From the NCBI GenBank assembly GCA_036250195.1, contig JAVHZZ010000003.1:342345875-342409874 (forward strand): 64,000 bases of DNA, given 5' to 3'. The stretch's first letter is position 1. Each line of letters starts with the position of its first letter. This document shows positions 24,836 to 36,345 of the stretch, one piece after another. Source of the stretch: Mixophyes australis (Eukaryota > Chordata > Amphibia > Anura > Limnodynastidae). The notes under the pieces are model-generated. The model saw only the letters and a program-made list of their open reading frames with translations. It did not search any database and was not told the DNA's origin. Made by a program: the position numbers and the translations under genes.

Positions 24836-26340
24836 TTTAGCACATGACGTAGAGCAATTAGTATCATCATGACTGAGACTGGTGAGTGAAAAGAACACTG
24901 CTGCCCCTGTTTCTGTGTGACCAACGGCACTGAGACTGGAGAGTGACAAGAACAAAGTTGTCAGGTTTGCACATGAAGAAGTGAGTAGGATCCTGCTGTC
25001 TTAACTGGGATTGCCTAGACTCCCCTAGAGGCGCGGAGTCTAACAGGGTGGAAGGTATTCACCAGGGAATCCCACAAAGGGAATTTGAACTTAGCGGCTC
25101 CCACCCTGCAGGCCGCGGCCCTCCAGGGAAGTTCCCAGTGTAACAGATGGGAGGACAGATCTAAACAGCATACAGAGAGAAACAGTTCAGGTATCGGTTG
25201 ATAATAAAACTATTACCACTTAGAAGTGGAAAATGAATGCAAGTTCAAATGGAGTACAGGATGCTCTACAGGTGATGAACCACGGCAGTTTGCAGAAAGG
25301 TAGAACCAATCAACGGAGTTCCACAGTGTAGGCAGAATACATAGTGAGTGTAGACAACAGCAAGGACTCCTAGGAAGTAGAATAAAAATACAAAGTTCAC
25401 TGGAGGGCAGAGAATACTGCATATGGTGGAGCACGGCTGTTATGCAGGAGAATAGACACAGTCAATGGAGTTAACGGTTCAGTCTGATCCATAGTGAGCA
25501 TTAACGAAGAAGGGTCAGAAATACAGCAATGAATGAGCCATGGCTTACCACAAGAATGTGGACCAATTCAGTAGTAGACAGTGGTGTATGCAGAGTAGAT
25601 TAGTGGGCTCCGAGTATGCAGCAACAATGACCCACGGTTTACCACAGGGATGTGGAAAGAGTTAGCAGCAGTCAGCGATGTATGCAGAGTAACTTTAGCG
25701 GGCGTTGATCACAGCGATTACCACAGATGATCGGAACAAATAAGCAGATTAGATATAACGGGAACAGGCAGCTGAACCAGGCCAGGTGTAGACTTGAAGA
25801 ACCAGCAAAGGATATGTGAAAGCAGGACTGGGCAAAAATAGAATGATTAAAACCACAGGTGGAAGTAATCACAGATGTAAAGCGTGGCTGACAGCCTGTA
25901 CCAAGAAGAGGTTTAATATGAGAATCAGTGCTTTGAGGCTTGAGTGGAGATACCCGGGGAGCAGAGTGTGACAAATGTGACTGAAACTGGAGAGTGACAA
26001 GAACACTGCCACCCTTCCTGTTTCTGTATGAGCAATGGCACAGAGCAATGTGACTGGAGAGTGACAAGGACGCTGCCACCCATCCTGTTTCTGTAGGAGC
26101 TATGGCACAGTAGAATGTCACTGGAGACTTTTAAGAACACAGCAAGCCCTATTATTACAATTTTAGCTTCAGCACTGAAAACTGCCACCTCTTCTGTTTC
26201 TGTGTGAGCTATGTCACACTATAATGTCACTGGAGACTGCCATGAACACTGCCACCCTCCTCTTTCTATTTCATTAATGACACTGCCCAACTACACTGGA
26301 GACTACCAACAACCCTGTTACCCCTTTTGTGTCTCTCCAT
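24836..26340. repeat. Tandem repeat of about 67 bp, split by an inserted block
   Basis: Degenerate units with the core GACTGGAGAGTGACAAGAAC plus a CTGCC-CC-TCCTGTTTCTG segment occur at about 24870-24958 and 25974-26340. They appear to belong to the surrounding hAT relative. Between them, 24959-25973 is foreign sequence with short TGTCA/TGACA inverted ends. It is GC-richer, contains its own degenerate repeats (for example ACCACAAGAATGTGGA and ACCACAGGGATGTGGA) and belongs to no family I recognise. Confidence 0.55.
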
Positions 26341-26515
26341 GAAATGGTGCTGGATCTCCATAAAGAACGGTACTTATAGAATCCAAAACTCGCAAGATCC
26401 AAAGACGCAACGATGATGTTTTGCTTCATTTTCACTTCCGAGGTCGCGCAAAAGTACCAAGCCGGCTCGGCTCATTACTCTGATCCGCGAAGTTCAGGTG
26501 GGCTCGGATGGATAA

Positions 26516-27904
26516 GTTGCATAGTACTGTCTCTTGTTATTTTCAGTATCCACATTCTAAATAAGTATTCTGCATTCTAAGTGAGCTGTGGGAATGAAAA
26601 GTATTTAAAATACAATAATTAGATCCAGTGGTCAAGTCACATTGGATAGTATAGGGCCTTAAGTCTGTATAGCAACCATTCTAAATGGCTTAGATAAGCA
26701 CTTTAATGTTTCTCAGTCTTCCAAAGACAGTCCTGGTTTTTGTCAATGGAAGTATTTAATCCTATATGCTTACATAGAATTTAGATGATTTTGGATGTGA
26801 TCCTATATTGTTGCTTTGACATCCAAAGAAAAAAATGGGATGGGTTTTATGGGCTTAGAAATCTTTGTGATCCAGGTTTCCAGGTTAATCATTATGGGAA
26901 CCCTTGTATGTCTGTTATACATTTCTACTTCTCCAGATACTAAAGGAGGAATTCAGTCAAGTTTAAGTTGAGTTGAAGCAAAAGAAAAAATAATGAACTT
27001 ATTCTTCCCAACTAAAATGTTTGGGCAGTCTTTATGACGTTTTTATTTGTTCAACTAAAAATAAATATATATCATTATATATTGTTAGATGTTATACTTT
27101 CAATAATATAGTTTTGCAGTAATGAGAAAGGTACCTGGTATTGCTGGAATAAACTAGATAATTAGCTAATTGGAAGGCATGAGCAATAATTACTGCACTG
27201 GCTGAGAAATGAAGAGCAAAGTAAGTACAAAAGATACTCTGATGCCCTTTGGGAGAGTAGTAGTTAAACTGTCTGATGCTATAATTAATCATAGCGACAA
27301 TTTGATGTCCGACCTTATGTTGTAATGTTTTCCAGTAGATATTAAAAATTTAATTTTCTGGTGAATAAAATAACAAGAAGAGGATGCATTTTCTTCTAAG
27401 ATAGTCTTTCTGAATTAAAATGATACACACTTTTTCCACAATGAAATTAGCATGTGTTTTACTTGCCGTTTACTTCTAGTATTGATTCATTTATAGTCTC
27501 CTTGAATATAGATGTAAGATGATAGAGTCTTGTAGACCTACAATCCCCATAGCTGTATTAATTTTAATTACCAGCAGAAGGAGAGTTCTGACACTATAAC
27601 ACTGTCTTTAACATCTATACAAAGATACTTCTGCTTTAAGGTGCATTACCACCTAGAGAGCGAGTGGAGCTTTATAGCTATGCTCCCTCCCTGGAGCCAG
27701 GGAAGACATTTTTTCCCCAGGCTCCATGGTAAGTCTCATAGCTCTGGCTGAAAACCAGGACTGTGCAACTTTTTAGAGTGAGGAGTAAGTGGGAGAACCA
27801 TTAGAGAAGCCACAATCACAGACATTGTGGCTTTTCATTGATCCTCCTACTCACACCCTTTTAACACATTAATTTTCAAATGGTGAAAAATTATGTTCAT
27901 CACT
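26516..27904. other. AT-rich non-coding DNA
   Basis: No gene or known repeat is seen. Confidence 0.5.
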
Positions 27905-29335
27905 CATCTAATTAGTTTCCATGAGAAAGTTAGTGGGAACTTAGACCAGGGCAGCACAGTAGATGTGGTCTACTTAGATTTTGAAAAGGCCTTTGATACA
28001 GTGTCACACAAGAGGTTGGCTTACAAAATAAGGGAACTGGGTCTAGAAAACAACATTTGTACATAGGTCAAAAACTGGTTGGAGAATAGAGAACAAAGAA
28101 TTGTGATAAATGGAACATTTTCTAATTGGTCAAAAGTTTTAAGTGGTGTTCCTCAAGGTTCCATACTGGGGCCACTTCTTTTTAATATATTTATTAATGA
28201 CCTTGGTGATGGTTTAGAGAACAATTTTGTTATTTTTGCAAATGACACAAAACTTTGCAAAATAATAAAATCAGAGCAAGATGTAGTTTCTCTGCAGAGA
28301 GATTTGAATAAACTTGTAGGATTGGGCGGGCAAATGGAAGATGAAGTGTAACATAGATAAATCATCCTCATCATCATCATTTACTTATATAGCGCCACTG
28401 ATTCCGCAGCGCTGTACATAGATAAATGTAGGGTTATGCACTTAGTGATCAAAAACAAGCACGCAATCTATAAATTAATTTTGATAAATTTAGAGGAATC
28501 TATAGTGGAAAAGGATTTGGTAGTGCTCATAGGCAATAGCAATAGTGCTCAATGTCAAGCAGGAGCTGCAAGGGCCAATAAAGTATTGGCATGCATAAAA
28601 AGGAGCATAGATTCAAGGGAAGGCAGTGTAATTTTGCCACTATATAAATCGTTGGCAAGACCTCACCTTGAATACGGAGTGCAGTTCTGGGCACTACTCT
28701 ATAAAAAAGACATTTTGAAACTAGAAAGGATTCAGAGAAGGGCAACAAAATTGTTAAAGGTTAAGGAGTCATTAAGTTATGAGAAAAGGTTAGCTAGTTA
28801 GGCATGTTTACTTTAGAAAAGAGGCGTCTAAGAGGGCATATGATTACTATGTACAAATACATCAAGGGTCAATGCAGAGAACTTTTATGGGAACTTTTTA
28901 CCCCAAGGACTGTACACAGGACACGCAGTCACCCCCTAAGGTTAGAGGAAAGGAAGTTTCACAATCAGCAAAGGAAGGGGTTCTTTACAGTAAGGGCAGT
29001 CAGGTTATTGAATTCACTGCCAGGGAAGGTTGTGATGGCAGATTCAATTGATTATTTAAGAAAGAGTTATACAAATTTTTAGCAGAGAAGGGTATCCAGG
29101 GTTACAAAAGTTCATTAAAATGAATGATAGTAGTGGGTCCAGGGAGAAATCGGACTGCAATATTGGGTCAGGAGGGTTTTTACCTGATTGAAACAGATTG
29201 GTGATTGCTTCATCTGGATCAATTTCAAATATAAGAGAGGGATCGCTGGAGATCCAAAATAGGTTGAACTTAATGGACTGGTGTCTTTTTTCAACCTCAT
29301 CAACAATGTTTGTTACTTTACAGTGTAGTGCAGAT
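27905..29335 (+). pseudogene. CR1-type LINE, 3' half of ORF2 (dead)
   Basis: The reverse transcriptase is recognisable as VDVVYLDFEKAFDTVSHKRL (about 27962-28020), then GVPQGSILGPLLFNIFINDL (about 28145-28205), the FAND motif, and after an interruption LPLYKSLARPHLEYGVQFW and LERIQRRATKLLKV. The C-terminal RRLRGHMITMYKYIKG and FFTVRAVRLLNSLPGKVV blocks follow in other frames. This order is typical of CR1/Jockey-group LINE ORF2. The endonuclease and most of the fingers are missing (5' truncation). Breaks include a TAG at about 28064, the loss of the first Asp of the FADD catalytic motif (Asn codon 28241-28243), a SINE-tail insertion at 28363-28415 and frameshifts near 28800. The 3' end resembles the usual TTTTTTCAACCTCA tail of this group. 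Confidence 0.87.
28351..28427 (-). mobile_element. 53-bp SINE-tail insertion with 12-bp TSD
   Basis: 28363-28415 is the reverse complement of the SINE 3' tail (GCGCTGCGGAATCAGTGGCG and onward to GATGATGATG). It is flanked by the perfect direct repeat ACATAGATAAAT at 28351-28362 and 28416-28427. This is an extremely 5'-truncated retrotransposition product that interrupts the LINE frame. Confidence 0.9.
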
Positions 29336-29709
29336 TTCCTTGGTATATTGGTCACTCCAGTCTACTTCTCCTTAATAAAACGAGGATTCTTCTAGCCCAG
29401 CTGGATTTACTTTCCCACCAGGTGAATCACTACATCACAAAATTTGGGGAGATGGCAATGCAGGGAGTCCCGCACATGCAGGGCACCTCTGGGCTCGGTA
29501 GCCACTGCAGCCCCTGCAATAGTGAGAGTACTGTCAACAAAAGTGACCCAACAATCCCATCATTGGTAAAATTGTTAAAGCTGTTGCATTGGGAGAAATT
29601 TTCTGTAGTGTGTACCCAGCCTAAGAAATACTACACACAGTGTTTGTACTAGGCAATATAGATACTGCTGCTAGGAGCTAGATAATGTACTTCCACTCAT
29701 CTGCATACT
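29336..29709. other. Non-coding DNA between two LINE fragments
   Basis: No domain or repeat recognised. Confidence 0.45.
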
Positions 29710-30128
29710 AAATTAAGCAGATCAGAGTTGTTTGGATGGACCCTACTTTTGCAACTATATTTTTACTCTATAAAGCCTTCAGACACTTTTCTCCTCCTTC
29801 CCTACATTTCCAACCCATCTCCATCCACACTCACTCCCACCCCTTCCGCTATGTCAATGACCACCGCCTCATCTCCCCATTGATTACCTCCTTCCACTCC
29901 CGCTTCCAAAACTTCTCCCATGCTGTTCCTCAACTACGGAACTCGCTCCCAAACCCAATCAGACTATCCACCAGTCTACTAGGCTTTAATCACTCCCTAA
30001 AAAGTCATCTTTTTCATTACAGCCTATCAGTCCTCCTCATAATTCATTCCACACAGTCCTCTCCCCACACCAACTCACCGACTCCATATCACCTCTTTTG
30101 TGTCAGCGCCTCTCATTATTCTGACTAA
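29710..30128 (+). pseudogene. LINE ORF2 C-terminal fragment
   Basis: The frame ending at 30128 reads FRYVNDHRLISPLITSFHSR, then VPQLRNSLPNPIRLSTSL and HSLKSHLFHYSL. The pattern Q-L-NSLP--IR-S-SL--F---LK-HLF is characteristic of the extreme C-terminus of CR1/L2-group LINE ORF2 proteins, downstream of the reverse transcriptase. Only this 3' piece is present, as expected of a 5'-truncated insertion. It differs in sequence from the LINE ending at 29335, so it is probably a separate family or insertion. Confidence 0.72.
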
Positions 30129-30785
30129 ATGTGCACCCCTATAATAATACATACAGTCTTAAAATTATCAGACAAAAATAGTTACTGTATACAACTATCA
30201 AGTTTGTTTGTCGAATAGACAAGTGACAACAGATCATCGGCAACCAATCAATCATCCATTTCATAAATGAAACCACTTCTTTTGACTGTAAGACTATTTG
30301 GTAACACGTAAATCAGAAAATGTAGTTACAATTTTTTAAATTAGCTATTACTCCTTTCTGCCAATAAATAAAGGTAAAGTGTACCATTTTCATAATTCCA
30401 CTAGACAGTTGTATATATTGTCATCTAATTTCCACGGTTTAAATATCATGGACATCATTAAGAGTCTCTTGGTTATTAAATTATTATATTTTCGTTGGTG
30501 GAAAAAAGCAATTTTTGGCTAATATAAAACTTTAACAACTATAATGTAATAGAATACATAGACAGTTTCAGGAGCTGGGCGTTCTCTTATGGGTTTAATA
30601 GCTCCAAAAATGTACACTTTTCTTAAGCTGGCCATGTGTGATTGCCAAAATTGATCAATGTTTCCACAAGCAAAGAGGAAAGATTGCACAGATCCATTTG
30701 TTCAGCAAGAGGGGGTTAACAATCAAGACCAATAGCACAACTGTATATTTATTTAGTATGATTAATGTTTAATGTTAAACTCATA
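30129..30785. other. AT-rich non-coding DNA
   Basis: Nothing recognised. Confidence 0.45.
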
Positions 30786-30955
30786 TGTGTCTTTTTGTAA
30801 TAAGTGGCCCCGCCCCCATTTATTTATTGGCCGAAGAAAGTGATGGCGGCTTTGGGGGCGGGGCTAACAACATGATACTTTGAGCCCCACCCCCACAAAC
30901 CCACCTGCCTCCCGGACCTCCCAGGACACAAGTTGCCAATGTTGGCAACTATGCA
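30786..30955. repeat. Fragment of the CATACTTG/CAAGTATG element
   Basis: The CCCCGCCCCCATTTATTTAT and GGGCGGGGCTAACAAC segments and the end GTTGCCAATGTTGGCAACTA match the GC-rich half of the 53950 element. Confidence 0.6.
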
Positions 30956-31296
30956 TTAATCATGCCGCATTTTGCACAGTAAAAGCATTTAAGCTGCAGT
31001 ATTGTTACATGCAGTACTGTTACGTGCATTCACTACAATGTGAATCTGTTGGTTAACTGCTCTGAACATCCACATTGCCAGAGAAATCCTGAGACCATCA
31101 TTAAATGTAGTTTTATGTATGTTTAACACAGCCATAACTACATTGTAGGTACAATGAGGCTAACATGCATTTGTTTATTTTGTTTTGAGACAAATTAAGT
31201 TATATTAACCTTGTGTCTTAATTGTCATACACTACTTATATTGGCCATTACAAATTAAGTAATTTTCCATAAATGATGATGATGATGCAGGGGACA

Positions 31297-31680
31297 GCAA
31301 TGGAGGGTGCACAATATGATGAAGGAAGGGGTGATGGAGAGGGCACGGTGGGATGAGAAGGGGGCACGATGAAGGAGGGGGATGATGAAGTGGCACATGT
31401 GATAAGGGTGCACAGTGTAATGAAGGGGCAGTGTGATAAAGATGGCACCATGTCACACCAGGTGACGGTAAAGGGGGCACAATGTGATGAGTATGATAAG
31501 GGTGCAGGGTGTGATGTTGAAGGACACAGTGTGGTGATGAAGGGGCACAGTGGGATCATAAGGGGGCACAGTGTGTTGTTGAAGGGGGGTGCAGTGTGAT
31601 GTTGAAGGGGGGTGCAGTGTGATGATTGAGAGGGCACAGTGTGATGGAGGGGACAAAAAGTGTGATGAAGGAGGGGGCAT
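31297..31680. repeat. Degenerate G-rich minisatellite
   Basis: Short units around GGGCACAGTGTGATGAAGG, variable in length (about 17-25 bp), with strong strand asymmetry (G-rich plus strand). The 171-residue minus-strand frame of mostly Pro, Cys, Leu, Ser, Thr and His is a by-product. Confidence 0.85.
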
Positions 31681-32982
31681 AACCAAACTAATTTGCCAAA
31701 AATGTAAAATCTTATGACAAAGAATACATATTCTTCATTTATATTATTCATATAGCAATTCATGTTTGCTGTTTAATGTAATTTGTTGTATTACTCTCTT
31801 TATTAAAGTTTATGATATGATTTGTTTTAAAAGAAAAAGCAGTATTGAATGATCAAATAATTTATAAAAGAGGAGGGCGCAAATTAATTTTTTGCAGGGG
31901 GGTGCCAGACATGCTAGCACTGGGAAGGAGGGAGGTGGGGAGAGAATAAGGGGTAGCGCCTGTGCCCAGTGATCATTAGAGGGGGCACCACTTACAGAAT
32001 TAGGGCAGAGATGGAGAAGAGGAAAGATGGGGGCAGCAGTCAAATGACAAAATGCAGAGAAGAGGCGGAGGGCCTAAAGCAAAAGTAAATAGGAAGAGTA
32101 GGACACTGGGGCCTTGCTCAAGGGAGCTTACAATCTAAAGATATTGAATCTGTACCGGAAGCTCTGTGAAAATCAAGTAAATAAGATGAGTTCTAAAATT
32201 AACAAAACTAAGAAAATGTCTTGTAAATCAGTGTTCTTCTCATTTACTCCATTTAGACGTAACAGAATATGTGATTAAATAAGGACATGTGCTGAGTGTA
32301 GTCATGTCTACAGAAGGTCAAACGCACTAATTCTACTGGAAGCTAAATAGATCTTAAATAGATGCATTAGCAACTAAGAGGAAATTGCACTTTAAATGAT
32401 GGGGATATAAGACATAATGGACTAGACATGAAATGCGGAGAGATAACGATGAATATAATGAAGATGATGATGATGATGGTGATGGTAGTGTGTCCATCAA
32501 TTGCAAAATTACCAGAAAAAAAAATTACTCACTAACTACAGTAACATTAGAATCTGTTCATGACCGCCTAATAATAACAATAATAATAATAATAATAATC
32601 ATTTTGTTCTCTACATTACTTTGCTAAACAGCATAAAAGATCACATTTTCTACATATAGCATTACAGCAAACCCAGAACACATTGACAGTATCTTATAGA
32701 AACTGATCACCAATTACTTTCTATTGATTGCAAGTTATACAATACATTCAGTTGTCTGGTTGCTGTGGCTTACTGTACATTTCCAGTTTTCCACTCTGTA
32801 GCAAAATAAGTAAGGGGAATATCCTCCATTGTGCTATGTTATTTGGCCAGTTGTCTTATTCCCTTTTAAGGAAAATGTAGACAAGACTAACGGTACTAAA
32901 AGATATATTGCTGCAACATAATTATGCATATCTGTTAAATAAAGAAAAATAAACCTTAATACGGGGCACCAGTCCTGAGCCA
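31681..32982. other. Non-coding DNA with a SINE scrap
   Basis: About 32090-32145 (GGGGCCTTGCTCAAGGGAGC then TTACAATCTAAAGATATT) matches the inner part of the SINE fragment at 781. Short (GAT)n lies near 32463 and (TAA)n near 32575-32600. No gene is seen. Confidence 0.5.
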
Positions 32983-32983
32983 G

Positions 32984-33056
<73 letters not shown>

Positions 33057-33066
33057 CAGATCTATC

Positions 33067-33101
<35 letters not shown>

Positions 33102-33104
33102 CAC

Positions 33105-33142
<38 letters not shown>

Positions 33143-33281
33143 TTATCTTATATCTATATATCTTCATACACAGAGGATATATACTTAATTTTAATTAAGA
33201 TCTACAAGCTGTACCAGGGCATGGTGGCTTCTGCATCAGTAGAGCCTATCTATCTATCTATCTATCTATCTCACATCTATC

Positions 33282-33317
<36 letters not shown>

Positions 33318-33418
33318 TTATCTTATATCTATATATCTTCATACACAGAGGATATATACTTAATTTTAATTAAGATCTACAAGCTGTACCAGGGCATGGT
33401 GGCTTCTGCATCAGTAGA
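32983..33418. repeat. (TCTA)n microsatellite with a 175-bp tandem duplication
   Basis: Long TATC runs occupy about 32983-33145 and 33247-33315. The unique segment CAGAGGATATATACTTAATT through GGCTTCTGCATCAGTAGAG occurs at 33171 and again at 33346, an offset of 175 bp including part of the microsatellite. Confidence 0.92.
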
Positions 33419-33591
33419 GTCTCTCATTATGGTTTCAATGTTTAAATTACAATATTATATTATAATATTAATATTGTTTAATAAATTGACCCTGGATGCA
33501 ATGTACTGTGCGCAGATGATGTACAATAGTGACGTTTACTTCTCTTTAGTAAGAATGGGCGATAATTTGAATTCACAACTAACATTAACAC

Positions 33592-33770
33592 CATGGGTAT
33601 ATTTACTAAGCATTGGTTTGGAAAAGTGGAGATGCTGACTATAGCAACCAATCAGATTCTAGCTGTCATTTTGTAGCATGTACTAAATAAATGGTAGCTA
33701 CAATCTGATTGGTTGCTATAGGCAGCATCTCCACTTTTTCAAACCCGCAGTTTAGTAAATTTACCCCCAT
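33592..33770. mobile_element. Palindromic MITE family A, copy 1
   Basis: The element spans 33595-33767. Its arms contain GGGTATATTTACTAA and, at the right, TTTAGTAAATTTACCCC. Both arms carry CCAATCAGATT/AATCTGATTGG and a TTGCTATAGGCA block. A 3-bp CAT flanks it on both sides. The design and 3-bp duplication fit PIF/Harbinger-type MITEs. Confidence 0.8.
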
Positions 33771-34658
33771 GTCACATGTCTTCTAATGTCAATGTTATCT
33801 CTTTAGTCCATTCGCATGTACATTTTTTTCAAGCACCAAGGCTCCACCACAATATATTAATGGCTATATAAGTTACTTCTTCCTATTATGTAAATGTGCC
33901 TTATAGATTTGTATTTCCCCAACATCCACCAGAAATAAACAGAAGGAAAAAAAAATCATATTAGACACGCTTAATTACACTGAGCTTTCCTGCAACCTTG
34001 CAAAACCTAAAAGGCAAAACATAATCAATTATATACATTAGCAAAATATATAAGGGGAACATGCATAAAATCACTAGACAGAGATTATCCCTACTTCACC
34101 ATGTATTGATTCTGATCAGCGGTAACTAGCTAATGAGATTTTAAGTAACAGTGCTCGGTAGAAGATTGTAGCTAGTGTTAACAGTCAAGCTTCTAAGCAT
34201 TCCATTGAGAACTGAATATATTACTCAAATTCAAAGCATATACTGAAGGTGTCTACCTACTAACATTGACATAGTGGCAAGCTCTGGATATTCTTGCAGA
34301 ACTCTGAATAAGGTTTTGTTAAGTTACAGATCACGCAGATGAAATACAGGCGAGGTGAACTAAAGTATTTAATTAGAAGACATTGGTGTGTTTTAGGAAA
34401 GGTCACATAACTCAGTCCTTATGATGGTTACATACTTTAAAGTGTAGTCATTGTTCCTGCTGTATAACTGTATCTGAGAAGAAGCATCAGATGGGCTTAT
34501 ATGACAATTTAAGGTTCAGTGAGGTTACAAATCACAATAATCTTATACAAACAATTTGAAGTCAATATTTGCATATTGATCTGGCTATTCTCATTGAAGT
34601 GAATTGATCTGTATGAAGATGCAAACAGTAGAAGTCTGTTCTGGCAATAAAAAATATT
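33771..34658. other. AT-rich non-coding DNA
   Basis: Nothing recognised. Confidence 0.45.
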
Positions 34659-34818
34659 GGTAAAGATTTATTAAAAGGAAAAATTGGAGGTGTTGATTAT
34701 AGTAACCAATTAGATTCTAGTTATCATTACCTAGAATGTACTAGATAAATGGTAGCTAGTATCTGATTGGTTGCTATGGGCAACACCTCTACTTTTTAGA
34801 AGTTTTAGTAAATATACC
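34659..34818. mobile_element. Palindromic MITE family A, copy 2 (diverged)
   Basis: Contains ACCAATTAGATTCTAG and ATCTGATTGGTTGCTATGGG arms, and ends TTTTAGTAAATATACC. The left terminus is degraded. Confidence 0.75.
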
Positions 34819-36183
34819 ACTTTATAGCATTTATCCAGCAACAGAGACCCAAAAACAAGCAGTTATGATGTAACTTATACAGAGGTGAGTGAATACAAAG
34901 AACACGCTTTGGACACAAGGATTTGTTTTTGTTCTTTTTAATTAATGTATGGAACCTGAATGGTGAATCTGACTATTGCAGAAATGGTAAAATGATTCAG
35001 TATATGTTACATACACTGTAAGGGACATCTCTTCCCTGTTGCTTTTATTTTCCCCTTTTGAATGGTTTCAATTGAGCATTTGCATGTTGTGTTTGACGCC
35101 GTGCATGCTGAAGACATGCAATGGCCAGTGATAGTCTGCATGCTGCTTACTGAATGTCTCTCCTTTTCTCTCCTTCCCTGTCCATGTGCTTTCAGAAGAC
35201 AACCATGTAGAAGGTGGGTGCTTTCTACCTTATCTCCTCCCCAGTTCCCTTCCCTTCCCCCCCCCTTTTTTTTAATGTCTAAGCATAAAGCTAGAAGCGG
35301 TAAGTATTCTCATTTTCTAAAGCAATTTCTGGGGAAAAAAACTGCTATGATTAATCATTTTTATTACACGAGATGTACCATATTGCTTTGTCAACGTTCC
35401 TATCTATCCAGCAATGTTGCAGACACATGCATTTTTGGCCAATGTATTATCAAGAACATGTCCATTTAATGTTACATCGAGCTATTAAGGGAACACTATA
35501 CATCTGTCATATAGGTTATCATTAAGAATGTGCAACTTCACAAATACCAATGGCATTTGCTTGTTTGACATTTTCCAGAAAATAACAATTTTAAAGGAAA
35601 CACTTATATAAAACACAAAGAAGCTTAAAAATAATTAGAAACATGGTTATTTTTGTACATTAGAAATGTTCGGTAAACTCAAAACCTGATTATTTAATAC
35701 AGTATTAATTCAATATAAACATACAAAATAATGCATGACAAATTCCAGTGTTATTTTAAAGGTTTTTTTTTTTATTATTATTTATGGGTATATAATAAAC
35801 TAAATACATAATGTGAGTTGTTTATTTATATTTTTAGCACAATTGGATATAATTGTTATAATATGTGCAGGTAAAACAAATAAAATGTTTATTTTATTTA
35901 CATAAAATAAATTATAAAGTAGGGCTTCTAAATAAAGATAACAAAAGTAATTATTTGAAAATTATACTTTTAATAGCTAATTACACTGAGAATAATTGGA
36001 AACTTTTAACGCACCAAGGCCTCTTTTTCATTTGCAAAAGTAATTTACAGTACTAAACTCTTTAACTGCTTTTGGCATAGGGTTCAGCCGTGAAAATGGA
36101 AGTGAAGTTTAAGGGGATAGAAACCCCATTTTGACTTCTGTATTGATCATAATTGGCCAGGGGACTCAAAAGCAGTCAGAATG
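34819..36183. other. AT-rich non-coding DNA
   Basis: The plus frame at 35062-35469 (135 residues) has no recognisable domain. A splice-like pair, TTTCAG at about 35198 and GGTAAGTA at 35299-35306, is noted as a weak exon candidate. Otherwise nothing is seen. Confidence 0.4.
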
Positions 36184-36345
36184 TGCTAGGCCAGTGTTGG
36201 CTAACCTGTGACACTCCAGGTGTTGTGAAACTACAAGCCCAGCATACCCGTCTAGCAATAAGCTGCTATATATTGGCAAAGCATGCTGGGACTTGTAGTT
36301 GCACAACACCTGGAGTGTCACAGGTTAGCCAACACTGTGCTAGGC
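36184..36345. mobile_element. Palindromic hAT-type MITE family B, 146 bp, perfect TSD
   Basis: The element spans 36192-36337, starts CAGTGTTGGCTAACCTGTGA and ends with its reverse complement. TGCTAGGC flanks it at 36184-36191 and 36338-36345. It is almost entirely palindromic, with no coding capacity. Confidence 0.92.

Larger units (their letters stand above)
23310..26515 (-). mobile_element. Decayed relative of the large hAT element, inverted
   Basis: Sequence at about 23408-23550 (ATTATTAACCTCAATAACAT and a nearby GACCACCTCACA) is the reverse complement of the 3' end of the 54705-61631 element. Sequence at about 26375-26512, ending CAGGTGGGCTCGGAT, is the reverse complement of its 5' end. 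The two termini therefore lie in inverted order about 3.2 kb apart. The interior is not a simple copy: it holds an 18S rRNA fragment, a foldback of transposase-tail sequence, a tandem repeat with units of about 67 bp (ACTGGAGAGTGACAAGAACA core) and an inserted block of about 1 kb. I see no target duplication. Confidence 0.72.

Noticed and set aside
31248..31763. 171-residue minus-strand Pro/Cys/Ser/His-rich ORF
   Set aside because: Covers a G-rich minisatellite; no domain or start context.
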